A DNA stretch of 64,000 nt, from positions 124,001 to 188,000 of the forward strand of contig JAGKWO010000009.1 of assembly GCA_021151835.1 (NCBI GenBank), in the 5' to 3' direction. Below, piece by piece: positions 17,829 through 25,820 of this stretch. Made by a program: the position numbers and the translations under genes. The DNA comes from Gammaproteobacteria bacterium. Its GTDB lineage: Bacteria; Pseudomonadota; Gammaproteobacteria; Pseudomonadales; Cellvibrionaceae. Below the pieces are notes generated by a model. It saw only the letters and a program-made list of their open reading frames with translations, was not told where the DNA came from and searched no databases. Numbering within the stretch: position 1 is the stretch's first letter; each line of letters opens with the position of its first letter.

Positions 17829-18929
17829 ATGAAAAAAAACATTCATTTATTAATTATTTATAGCTTTTTTATTAGCGCGTTTTCCGTGTCTTCCAATATT
17901 GCAGCAGCGCCTGTGCAGTTGGTTACCGCAGATAATGATGCGTATCTGTATACAGGGCGGATTGATTTCACCGATAAAAAATCCCCTGTGATTTCCTGGA
18001 CCGGGACAAGTATTAAAGCCAATTTCACCGGCACATCGCTGGCGATAAAGCTGGATGATCAATTCGGCAAAAATTATTTCAATATTTTTATCGATGGGGA
18101 AACGCAGCACCCTTATGTGCTGGAGGCTAAACAAGGCGAACAAACCTATGTAATCAATACCGCATTAAAAGCCGGTAATCACTCACTGGAAATTTACAAG
18201 CGCACCGAAGGGGAAGAGGGAGCTACCTCGTTTAAGGGGGTGTTATTGGATGAGGGAGCAAAACTATTGCCGCCACCTGCACGTCCACATCGGCGCATCG
18301 AAATTTATGGGGATTCCGTCAGTACCGGCATGGGCAATGAAGGCGCAGATAATGGCATGGACCATTTGTTAAGTGAAAAAAATAATTACTGGGCTTATGG
18401 TTCCATTACAGCACGCAATTTGAATGCAGAGCTACACACCATTTCACAAAGTGGTATTGGCATTATGATTAGCTGGTTTCCCTTCATTATGCCGCAGTTT
18501 TACGATCAGCTCAGTGCTGTTGGTAATAACGATACGCAATGGAACTTTAGCCAATGGACACCAGATCTGGTGGTGATTAATTTATTCCAGAATGATTCAT
18601 GGTTAATAGATCGTGAAAAACGTTTGCAACCCATCCCGACGGATGCGCAGCGCGTACAGGCTTATATTAATTTTGTGCGCAGTGTGCGCGCTAAATATCC
18701 CAAGGCGCAAATCATTTGCGCGCTTGGCAGTATGGATGCAACTGCCACACCCAAATGGCCAGGCTACATTACTGCCGCAGTTGAACGCATGAAAAAAGAA
18801 AATAACGATCAAAAACTGGATACGATTTTTTTTGAATTCACCGGCTACGGTGGTCATCCGCGCATTGCGCAACACAAAGCCAATGCGGAAAAGCTAACGG
18901 CATTTATTAAACAGAAAATGAGTTGGTAA
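17829..18929 (+). CDS. Secreted carbohydrate esterase, CE2-like (two-domain SGNH)
   Basis: A 366-residue secreted enzyme likely to remove acetyl groups from xylan or other plant polysaccharides. A signal peptide covers about residues 1-27. Residues 30-140 form a beta-rich N-terminal domain, and the SGNH hydrolase part begins at RRIEIYGDSVSTGMG with the nucleophile Ser in GDSVS. Further blocks are the oxyanion Gly region SQSGIGI, NLFQND, and the C-terminal catalytic His in GYGGHPRIAQH. This two-domain layout is that of CE2 esterases, well known in Cellvibrio. It fits the nearby xylanase and glucuronidase. The start codon was chosen to keep the signal peptide at the N-terminus. Confidence 0.87.
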   Translation: MKKNIHLLIIYSFFISAFSVSSNIAAAPVQLVTADNDAYLYTGRIDFTDKKSPVISWTGTSIKANFTGTSLAIKLDDQFGKNYFNIFIDGETQHPYVLEAKQGEQTYVINTALKAGNHSLEIYKRTEGEEGATSFKGVLLDEGAKLLPPPARPHRRIEIYGDSVSTGMGNEGADNGMDHLLSEKNNYWAYGSITARNLNAELHTISQSGIGIMISWFPFIMPQFYDQLSAVGNNDTQWNFSQWTPDLVVINLFQNDSWLIDREKRLQPIPTDAQRVQAYINFVRSVRAKYPKAQIICALGSMDATATPKWPGYITAAVERMKKENNDQKLDTIFFEFTGYGGHPRIAQHKANAEKLTAFIKQKMSW

Positions 18930-18965
18930 CTACCCATTTAGCAAAATATCGTTACTGGTGTAAAT

Positions 18966-19005
18966 AAAAAAAGCCAAAGAAGAATTCACCTCTTTGGCTT
19001 TTTTT
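18966..19005. terminator. Terminator between the esterase and the convergent membrane-protein gene
   Basis: AAAAGCCAAAGA and TCTTTGGCTTTT flank a 12-base loop, with A and T tracts on both sides. It lies between convergent genes and can act for both. Confidence 0.8.
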
Positions 19006-19021
19006 ATTTCATTTTTTGCTG

Positions 19022-19741
19022 TTAATTAGAGCTAACACCGAAGAGATCGCGATAGATAATACCCGCTGCAATATACAGCCAGGGAAGTACCCAGATAAGT
19101 CCAATAAATAATGGTAAAGAGGCGATTACAGCAATAACACAAGCCACTATGCCAAAACCAAAAAAGCGAAACCAACAAGCAGTAATCCCTTTACGTGATG
19201 TTTCCAATGATTCCCAGATGCCTAAATTTTTGTCGACCAATAATGGCAGCACAAATGCATAGGCGACTATCAGGTAAATGCCGGGAAGTACCAGCAGCAC
19301 CGTACCAATTGCGACAAAAAGGATAATTAACAAGTAGGCAAAAAACAGCGGGACGGTTTTGGGAAAATAATTGAATACCATAAAGGCATTTACGGGTAAG
19401 CCAGCTGCGCGTTTAATACCGATCATCAATAAACCAACAACTAAAGGTGCAGTAATAAATAACTGGATGAGTTGCACCAGGATCATAATGGCGATGGAAG
19501 TTGCTTGGGACATTGTTGCAGTAACGGCAGTTAATATCCCGCCTGCAAATGAAACGCCAATCAACACACCAAAATAAAGTGCAAATGCACCCCAATAAGT
19601 TGCTTTGAAACCACTGGTTAATGCCCAGGCCTCAGACAATACCGCACCTATATCCCAATCGGGATTGAGCGGTTTATCGGCGACGGTTGATGGCTGATCC
19701 AGATTGGATGCGGGGACTTCGTAAGGATTGGTTTGTGACAT
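19022..19741 (-). CDS. Multi-pass membrane protein of unknown function
   Basis: The 239-residue product begins with a hydrophilic MSQTNPYEVPASN segment of about 45 residues. Five or six membrane helices follow, with the motif LVLPGIYLIVAYAFVLPLLVD near residue 155, seen in several uncharacterised membrane families. The ATG at 19741 has GGAGC upstream on the minus strand; the frame continues further upstream without support. No role is evident. It lies downstream of the xylanase gene on the same strand, separated by 163 bases. Confidence 0.75.
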   Translation of the reverse strand: MSQTNPYEVPASNLDQPSTVADKPLNPDWDIGAVLSEAWALTSGFKATYWGAFALYFGVLIGVSFAGGILTAVTATMSQATSIAIMILVQLIQLFITAPLVVGLLMIGIKRAAGLPVNAFMVFNYFPKTVPLFFAYLLIILFVAIGTVLLVLPGIYLIVAYAFVLPLLVDKNLGIWESLETSRKGITACWFRFFGFGIVACVIAVIASLPLFIGLIWVLPWLYIAAGIIYRDLFGVSSN

Positions 19742-19904
19742 TACAAGCTCCATGTATTTAATGTAAGGAGCCGCAATTAATCCCCAATTACCAGGGTAAG
19801 TCAATTGTCGTTCAGATCATTTATTAAAAATTCGGTATGAATGGTCATCGTGTTACTTTTTTGTGAGTAGTGTTACTGCTGAAGCCTTCCCTGGCCGTAA
19901 CACA

Positions 19905-21041
19905 TTAGCGTTTTACATCCAGCAGGCGGAAATAAGCGGGTTTTGGTTGTTGCTGGCGATCAAACAACAATGGATAGTTAGTTCTGCCTTTAATGGGGAA
20001 ATCATTTAACCAACTGGCATCATCGCTAACGCCCCAGAAAGTTACGCGATCAACTTTATCGCGATGTTTCACCAGGATTTTAAACAGCGACTCATAGGCT
20101 TTTGCGAGTTTTTCTTCCACCTCTTTAGGCAAGCCTTTGATGTAAGGATCGCGTTCCGGTTTGTAATCAAAGCGGGTGGAGATTTCTGCCACCGGTAAAT
20201 TCCACACGGAAGGCAATACATCAATATCCAATTCAGTGAGATGTACTTTCAACCCCAGGGCAGAGTAGGCAAGGATGCTGTCTTCAAAATCCTGCAGGTT
20301 GGTTTCCAAACCGATATGTGATTGCATGCCCAAACCATGAATGGGTGTGTTGCGTTTTTGCAAGCGCTTCAACATATCAAGTGTGGCCTGGCGTTTATCC
20401 GGGCGTTCGTTGTTGTAATCGTTGTAAAGTAAATGTGCTTTCGGGTCCACGTCGTGCGCGAGATTAAATGCGTTAACCAGAAAATCATCGCCCATAATTT
20501 TGTACCAATGGCTATCGCGCATTTTACCATCGTCACCTACGGCCTCATTCACAACATCCCAGGCCGCGAGTTTGCCTTTGTAGCGGCTAACAATAGTTGT
20601 GATATGTTCTTTTTGTTTTTTCTCAAGTTCTGCTTTGGAAATATAATTTCCATCTTTATTTTTAAATACGCTATCGGGAATTTGGCTGTGCCAGCCTAAT
20701 GTATGCCCGACCATGTGCAAATTATGCTTACTGCCAAATTCCACAAACGCATCGGCATCAGCCCACTTCCAGGTGCCATCTTCATTGCGCACTTCGCCCC
20801 ATTTCATGCAATTTTCCGGTGTGATGGAATTGAAATCTTTATTGATTATGGCAACCAGTTTTGGATCCTGTTTAGCAATAATACTGGCACTGAGGGCGGC
20901 ACCAATTAAAAAGTCTTCTTTATAAGCCTCTTTCAAACCGGTTGCAGCTGCCGCTTTTTCTGCAGCCTGTAATTTAGCGCTGGCAATAAGGGCAGCAGTC
21001 GCACCGCTCATTGCTAACAAATGCCGACGTGAAATTTTCAT
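19905..21041 (-). CDS. Endo-beta-1,4-xylanase, glycoside hydrolase family 10
   Basis: GH10 enzymes cut internal xylan bonds with retention. The acid/base Glu is in AAWDVVNEAV and the nucleophile Glu in VHLTELDIDV; other GH10 blocks are TPENCMKWGE, GHTLGWHSQ, YNDYN and FWGVSDDASW. The 378-residue protein has a single catalytic domain and no binding module. The N-terminus MKISRRHLLAMSGATAALIA has a twin-arginine-like SRRHLL motif, suggesting Tat export. GAGGAAAT precedes the ATG. It is divergent from the GH67 alpha-glucuronidase, so both are probably co-regulated. Confidence 0.95.
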   Translation of the reverse strand: MKISRRHLLAMSGATAALIASAKLQAAEKAAAATGLKEAYKEDFLIGAALSASIIAKQDPKLVAIINKDFNSITPENCMKWGEVRNEDGTWKWADADAFVEFGSKHNLHMVGHTLGWHSQIPDSVFKNKDGNYISKAELEKKQKEHITTIVSRYKGKLAAWDVVNEAVGDDGKMRDSHWYKIMGDDFLVNAFNLAHDVDPKAHLLYNDYNNERPDKRQATLDMLKRLQKRNTPIHGLGMQSHIGLETNLQDFEDSILAYSALGLKVHLTELDIDVLPSVWNLPVAEISTRFDYKPERDPYIKGLPKEVEEKLAKAYESLFKILVKHRDKVDRVTFWGVSDDASWLNDFPIKGRTNYPLLFDRQQQPKPAYFRLLDVKR

Positions 21042-21272
21042 TATGATTTCCTCAGTTGATAATTATTTATTAAGAGCTGTTGTTTGCTGAAAGTTAGTTA
21101 ATCAATGCTGTATGCCTGCCTCGGTATGCTCCTCTACTTTATAGACGGGGTTATCGCGATGAGCAATGGCGAGCTTGAGCAAAAACATAAAACGAAACTT
21201 TTTATCGTTTTTAACAGGACCGGAAGACAATTTGCCGTTCATTATTGATAGGGGTGTTACCGGCGGCCCTTT

Positions 21273-21287
21273 ACATTTATTAAATGT
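21273..21287. promoter_or_regulatory. Perfect palindrome in the xylanase/glucuronidase intergenic region
   Basis: ACATTTA-T-TAAATGT, two perfect 7-base arms around one base, in the 320-base divergent promoter region. A candidate operator of unknown binder. Confidence 0.4.
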
Positions 21288-21293
21288 GTATTC

Positions 21294-21304
21294 TTGTATA
21301 CCAG
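21294..21304. promoter_or_regulatory. Candidate UxuR/ExuR-like (GntR family) operator
   Basis: TTGTATACCAG differs by one base from the core TGGTATACCA bound by the hexuronate regulators UxuR and ExuR. It lies 58 bases upstream of the GH67 start. Regulation of a glucuronic-acid-releasing enzyme by a hexuronate regulator is plausible but inferred. Confidence 0.4.
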
Positions 21305-21361
21305 TGTTATATTTTCAATGACTATAAGGCGATATTCTAGAACAATCTACGGGAGGTTGGC

Positions 21362-23560
21362 GTGCAGCGGGCATTTCTTTACAAAATATTCATTTTATTG
21401 ACGGTTTTATGCAATCTACCCCTCTTTGCCCATGCAGAAGACGGTTATGAGATGTGGCTGCGCTACCAGCCAGTGGCGGAACAAAAACTCCGCACGGCTT
21501 ACCAACAACAATTGGGCGGGATTGTGGCTGAGGGCGAATCGCCAATACTGCAAGCAGCTATTAGCGAATTGCAACGAGGATTAACTGGATTACTCGCCAA
21601 ACCGGTTTCTATCAGTAAAAAATTATCGGGTGATGTGTTAGTTATTGGCACACCCGCAAGTTCACCGTTAATTGCTTCGCTGGATTTATCGGCGCGCTTA
21701 TCGACTCTGGGCAATGAAGGCTATCTGATTGAGCAAACCCGTATCAATAAACGTAATGTTACTGTGATTGCTGCCAATACCGATGTGGGCGTACTTTACG
21801 GCAGTTTTCATTTATTGCGTTTACTACAAACGCACCAGGGGCTGGATAAAATTTCCATCAGCAGTGCGCCTAAAGTACAGCATCGTGTTATAAACCATTG
21901 GGATAATTTAAATCGTGTTATTGAGCGCGGTTACGCCGGTTTGTCGCTGTGGGATTGGGGCACATTGCCAGAGTATAAATCGCAACGCTATGTAGATTAT
22001 GCACGCATCAATGCGTCACTTGGTATTAACGGTACCGTTATCAATAATGTGAACGCTGATCCGCGCGTATTGAGCGATCAGTTTTTGCAAAAAATTGCTG
22101 CCCTGGCGGATGTGTTCCGCCCTTATGGGATAAAAGTTTATCTATCGATTAATTACAATTCACCGCGCGCGTTCGGCGATCTTGATACCGCCGATCCACT
22201 GGATCCGCGCGTAGCTAAATGGTGGCAGGAGCGCACCAAAAAAGTTTACCAATACATTCCTGATTTTGGTGGCTATTTGGTAAAAGCCAATTCCGAAGGC
22301 CAGCCCGGCCCGCAAGATTACCAACGCAACCACGCTGATGGTGCCAATATGCTGGCCGCCGCCTTAAAACCTTATGGTGGTGTAGTGTTCTGGCGGGCAT
22401 TTGTATATCACCCGGATATTAATGATCGCTTTCGCGGTTCTTACGACGAATTCAAACCGCTCGATGGAAAATTTGCCGATAACGTGATCCTGCAAGTCAA
22501 AAATGGCCCCATCGATTTTCAGCCGCGCGAACCTTACTCCGCATTATTTTCCGCGATGGAAAAAACCAACATGATGATGGAATTCCAGGTCACACAGGAA
22601 TATTTTGGCTTCGCGACTCACCTCGCGTACCAAGGCCCATTATTTGAAGAATCGTTGCGCACAGAAACTTATGCAAAAGGTGAGGGCTCGACGATTGGTA
22701 ATATTCTGGAAGGAAAAACTTTTAATACCAAACACACGGGAATGGCAGCGGTAATTAATCCGGGGACAGACCGCAACTGGACCGGTCACCCCTTCGTACA
22801 ATCAAGTTGGTATGCGTTCGGGCGCATGGCGTGGGATCATCATATTTCTGCAGGCGCGGCTGCTGATGAGTGGTTGCGTATGACGTTTACCAATGATCAA
22901 CAATTTATCGAGCCGGTAAAACAAATCATGCTTGCCTCGCGTGAAGCAGGTGTAAATTATCGTTCACCGTTGGGGCTAACACATTTGTATTCACAAGGCG
23001 ATCATTACGGACCCGCACCCTGGACTGCAAACCTGGAGCGCCCGGACTGGACGGCAATTTATTACCATCGTGCTGCAAAAGATGGTATAGGATTTAATCG
23101 CACTAAAACCGGTTCCAATGCGGTTGCGCAATATCCGGAAATTTTAGCTAGCCAATATGGCGATATAAAAATGGTGCCGGAAGAATTATTGCTGTGGTTC
23201 CACCATGTAAGTTGGGATCACAAAATGCAATCCGGTCGCACTTTATGGAATGAGTTAGTCCATAAATACTACGACGGTGTAGAGCAAGTGCGCGATATGC
23301 AGCGCAAATGGGAGAAGCTGGAATCGTTAATCGATGCAGAGCGTTTTGCGCAAGTGAAAGCATTATTGAAAATACAAGAGCGCGATGCGGTCATCTGGCG
23401 CGACTCCTGTGTACTTTATTTCCAGACTTTTTCCAACAAACCAATTCCCGCAGAGTACGAACAGCCACAACACGATCTGGAATACTACAAAACCCTGGCG
23501 CGAACGCGTTATGTTCCGGAGCCATGGCATCCGGCCAGCTCGAGTCGGGTGTTGAAATAA
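21362..23560 (+). CDS. Alpha-glucuronidase, glycoside hydrolase family 67
   Basis: GH67 enzymes release (4-O-methyl-)glucuronic acid from the non-reducing end of xylo-oligosaccharides. The 732-residue length equals that known for Cellvibrio GlcA67A, and the architecture fits: N-terminal domain (about 30-160), central TIM barrel (about 160-480) and helical C-terminal domain. The catalytic acid is Glu312 in NSEGQPGP, and the base pair of acids is in GPIDFQPREP and MEFQVTQEY. A signal peptide (about 1-25) precedes it. The start is GTG with GGGAGG upstream. It is divergent from the GH10 xylanase, a usual pairing in xylan use. Confidence 0.96.
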   Translation: MQRAFLYKIFILLTVLCNLPLFAHAEDGYEMWLRYQPVAEQKLRTAYQQQLGGIVAEGESPILQAAISELQRGLTGLLAKPVSISKKLSGDVLVIGTPASSPLIASLDLSARLSTLGNEGYLIEQTRINKRNVTVIAANTDVGVLYGSFHLLRLLQTHQGLDKISISSAPKVQHRVINHWDNLNRVIERGYAGLSLWDWGTLPEYKSQRYVDYARINASLGINGTVINNVNADPRVLSDQFLQKIAALADVFRPYGIKVYLSINYNSPRAFGDLDTADPLDPRVAKWWQERTKKVYQYIPDFGGYLVKANSEGQPGPQDYQRNHADGANMLAAALKPYGGVVFWRAFVYHPDINDRFRGSYDEFKPLDGKFADNVILQVKNGPIDFQPREPYSALFSAMEKTNMMMEFQVTQEYFGFATHLAYQGPLFEESLRTETYAKGEGSTIGNILEGKTFNTKHTGMAAVINPGTDRNWTGHPFVQSSWYAFGRMAWDHHISAGAAADEWLRMTFTNDQQFIEPVKQIMLASREAGVNYRSPLGLTHLYSQGDHYGPAPWTANLERPDWTAIYYHRAAKDGIGFNRTKTGSNAVAQYPEILASQYGDIKMVPEELLLWFHHVSWDHKMQSGRTLWNELVHKYYDGVEQVRDMQRKWEKLESLIDAERFAQVKALLKIQERDAVIWRDSCVLYFQTFSNKPIPAEYEQPQHDLEYYKTLARTRYVPEPWHPASSSRVLK

Positions 23561-23561
23561 T

Positions 23562-23595
23562 AAAAAGCAGGTGGCATTTGCTGCCTGTTTTTTTT
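23562..23595 (+). terminator. Intrinsic terminator after the glucuronidase gene
   Basis: GCAGGTGGC and GCTGCCTGT pair with a few G-U bonds around ATTT and are followed by eight T. Confidence 0.7.
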
Positions 23596-23728
23596 CAGGT
23601 ACTATTTACGCGTTGGTATATGCATTAATAATGTAAATACAATCAGGAAGCTTCATTTGTGTGATATATAAATCATTATGAAGTTAGAAGTGAGTGAAAC
23701 CAGGAAATTTTTAATAAGCAGGGCCAAA

Positions 23729-24088
23729 ATGAAAAAATTAATATTCATTGTATTGTTGAGTTTGACTTCCAGTATTTCCATGGCTGCCCAGTGGCTTGTA
23801 TTAACATCGGCCGAAATAGGAAATATCCAAATAATACAGAGTGGAAATTCTAATGGTAGTCCAGAAGGGCTTTACATTGGTTTGAAAACCGACTTAACCG
23901 GTGATGCTGCATCTTATTGTTCCAACAAAAGCTCTGTGGTGATTACCGACCCCAAGCTAATTGATAGAGCCTACTCAGGTTTACTGTTCGCGTTAAGCAC
24001 ACAAAAAACGGTCCAGTTTTATATTGATGGTCCTGCCAAATGTGTTTCAAATGTACCGCAGGTAACAATGTTTACACTGAGGCCATAA
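23729..24088 (+). CDS. Small secreted protein of unknown function
   Basis: A 119-residue protein with a clear signal peptide (KKLIFIVLLSLTSSISMAAQ) and a mature part of about 100 residues, mainly beta in appearance, with two cysteines (in ASYCSNKSS and AKCVSN) that may form a disulfide. The frame starts at 23678, but the ATG at 23729 has AGGG six bases upstream and begins the signal peptide. I do not recognise a family with certainty. Confidence 0.65.
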   Translation: MKKLIFIVLLSLTSSISMAAQWLVLTSAEIGNIQIIQSGNSNGSPEGLYIGLKTDLTGDAASYCSNKSSVVITDPKLIDRAYSGLLFALSTQKTVQFYIDGPAKCVSNVPQVTMFTLRP

Positions 24089-24196
24089 TAACAACCGAGT
24101 GATAATACAGCTCAGCTGATCTAGAGTTTCTTCCTGATATCAGTTTTTATTATTCTCATGAAAACTAGCTAAAAGATTTAACAGCCGGACATCATT

Positions 24197-25003
24197 ATTA
24201 ATACTATCCCTGCCGAAATTACTGTACAGCTATCACAGGCAATCGAGATTATCCGGAAGCATCTGGAATCAACATTGCTAGCTGTGCACTTATACGGTTC
24301 CGCGACTGACGGGGGCCTGAAACCTTGTAGTGATATTGATTTGTTCGTTACCGTGTCGGCTCGAATTAATAACACTATACGACAGGCTTTGGTCACCGAT
24401 TTTTTAACAATTTCGGCGCCTCCCGGGCAAAGCGAAATTCGCCGCGCATTGGAAATTACTGTGGTTGTCCACAACGAGGTTGTGCCCTGGCAGTACCCGC
24501 CCAGGCGCGAGTTACAATTCGGTGAATGGCAACGCGACGAAATTCTTGCAGGCGTTGTTGAGCCTGCCATGATTGATGCCGATTTGGCGATTTTGCTAAC
24601 CAAAGTAAGACAGCATGGCATTGCCTTGGTCGGGGCTTCAGCGGCAGATTTCTTCGTTCCAATTCCTGAACATGATTTATTAAAGACGATGGTTGACACT
24701 CTGGATCTGTGGAACTCACCAGCGGATTGGGAGGGTGATGAAAAACATGTAGTGCTTACGCTTGCCCGCATCTGGAATAGCGTAGCAACCGGCCAGATCA
24801 TTCCAAAAAATGCCGCTGCCGATTGGGCGATGGAACGTTTACCGGTAAAATATCAACCTGTGTTACTTGATGCCCGGCAGGCTTATCTTGGGCTGGGGGA
24901 AGATTGTGTAGCTGCACACGCGGAGCAATTAACAGAGTTTGTGCGTTTCGTGAAGTGCGAGGTTATTAAATTACTCAGCGCCCACGCCGCGATATTTAAA
25001 TAA
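24197..25003 (+). CDS. ANT(3'')-like aminoglycoside nucleotidyltransferase without a canonical start codon
   Basis: The sequence closely follows the AadA family, which adenylylates streptomycin and spectinomycin. Shared blocks include LLAVHLYGSATDGGLKPCSDIDLFV with the nucleotidyl-transfer GS-x-DxD core, RRELQFGEWQRDEI, and AADWAMERLPVKYQPVLL. Homology continues upstream of the first usable TTG (24275) as IPAEITVQLSQAIEIIRKHL back to about 24197. There the frame, open from 24182, offers only ATT and ATC codons; relatives have their ATG at this point. It therefore initiates at ATT, or at TTG with loss of 26 residues, or is inactivated by a start-codon mutation. No clear ribosome-binding site is visible. 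It could be a housekeeping-type chromosomal gene rather than an active resistance gene. Confidence 0.8.
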   Translation: MNTIPAEITVQLSQAIEIIRKHLESTLLAVHLYGSATDGGLKPCSDIDLFVTVSARINNTIRQALVTDFLTISAPPGQSEIRRALEITVVVHNEVVPWQYPPRRELQFGEWQRDEILAGVVEPAMIDADLAILLTKVRQHGIALVGASAADFFVPIPEHDLLKTMVDTLDLWNSPADWEGDEKHVVLTLARIWNSVATGQIIPKNAAADWAMERLPVKYQPVLLDARQAYLGLGEDCVAAHAEQLTEFVRFVKCEVIKLLSAHAAIFK

Positions 25004-25041
25004 ATAATCCGGGATTGTCAGGCTACATAGCAGGCATAAAA

Positions 25042-25434
25042 ATGAATCCAGAAATTATGAAATACAATGAACAACAAGAATTGAATCACAAGGAAGTGTG
25101 TGATTTTCTTGCCTTGCAAATCGACAAAAAATTAGCTAATGCTCAAAATAAAATATGGCATGCTCACCCGGTCTGGTTTTTGGATGGCAATCCGATTGTT
25201 GGATACAGCAAACAAAAACCGGGTATACGTTTGATGTTTTGGAGTGGTGCAGATTTCGAAGAGACAGGGCTGAATGTTCCAGGTAAGAAATTTAAAGATG
25301 CATCGATTTTCTACAATGATATTTCAGAAATAAAACAATCCGATTTGCAGCGGTGGCTAAAGAAAGCTAAAGAGATCCAATGGGATTATAAAAATATAGT
25401 TCGGCGTAAAGGACTATTGGAAAGATTGAAATAA
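25042..25434 (+). CDS. DUF1801 family protein
   Basis: 130 residues beginning MNPEIMKYNEQQ. The pattern of a tip segment IWHAHPVWFLDGNPIVGYSKQKPGIRLMFW (given for the first 20: IWHAHPVWFLDGNPIVGYSK) and the C-terminal SDLQRWLKKAKEIQWDYKNI resembles DUF1801 (YdhG-like) proteins, an uncharacterised fold. The frame opens at 25015; the ATG at 25042 with CAGG upstream gives the family-like N-terminus. It lies 38 bases after the nucleotidyltransferase and may be co-transcribed. Confidence 0.65.
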   Translation: MNPEIMKYNEQQELNHKEVCDFLALQIDKKLANAQNKIWHAHPVWFLDGNPIVGYSKQKPGIRLMFWSGADFEETGLNVPGKKFKDASIFYNDISEIKQSDLQRWLKKAKEIQWDYKNIVRRKGLLERLK

Positions 25435-25820
25435 TCCCTCCGGTTTTATTTCTGGTCTCATCCTTCAACATAGTCGCAATTCGCCAACGCCTTGCCCCTG
25501 CATAGTTAAAAATTCACCCATTCCCAATGCATCCAATCTAAAGCTGCCCACGTAGCACAGACTGTCTGTGTTGTTGTCCATAGACCGCAAGATTGTATTC
25601 ACTTCCGCTATTACAGCTAAATAGTGCCATCCTCATCCAGTGACTTAAATCGGTCCTATTACGGACTTTTTTTACAGACTGGCACCTTTTAACTCGTGCA
25701 GAATGGGTATATAACTCAACGTTCGGTTCAATAACAGCTAATTCATGCGTCGTAAACAGGGTACTAGTGCTACCGGTTATATGGATTTTATTTTTAATAA
25801 ATTGCGATAAGGTAATTGCT
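25435..25820. promoter_or_regulatory. 386-base non-coding region upstream of the sigma54-type activator
   Basis: No gene is visible. It contains a perfect 15-base palindrome, CACAGAC-T-GTCTGTG, at 25556-25570, a plausible operator. A weak GTCC/GGAC hairpin followed by seven T near 25660-25680 could be a terminator. The promoter of the activator gene must lie here, but I saw no confident -35/-10 pair. Confidence 0.4.

Noticed and set aside
25677..25700. TGGCAC near 25680 as the -24 element of a sigma54 promoter for the activator
   Set aside because: No TTGC element occurs at the correct distance downstream.
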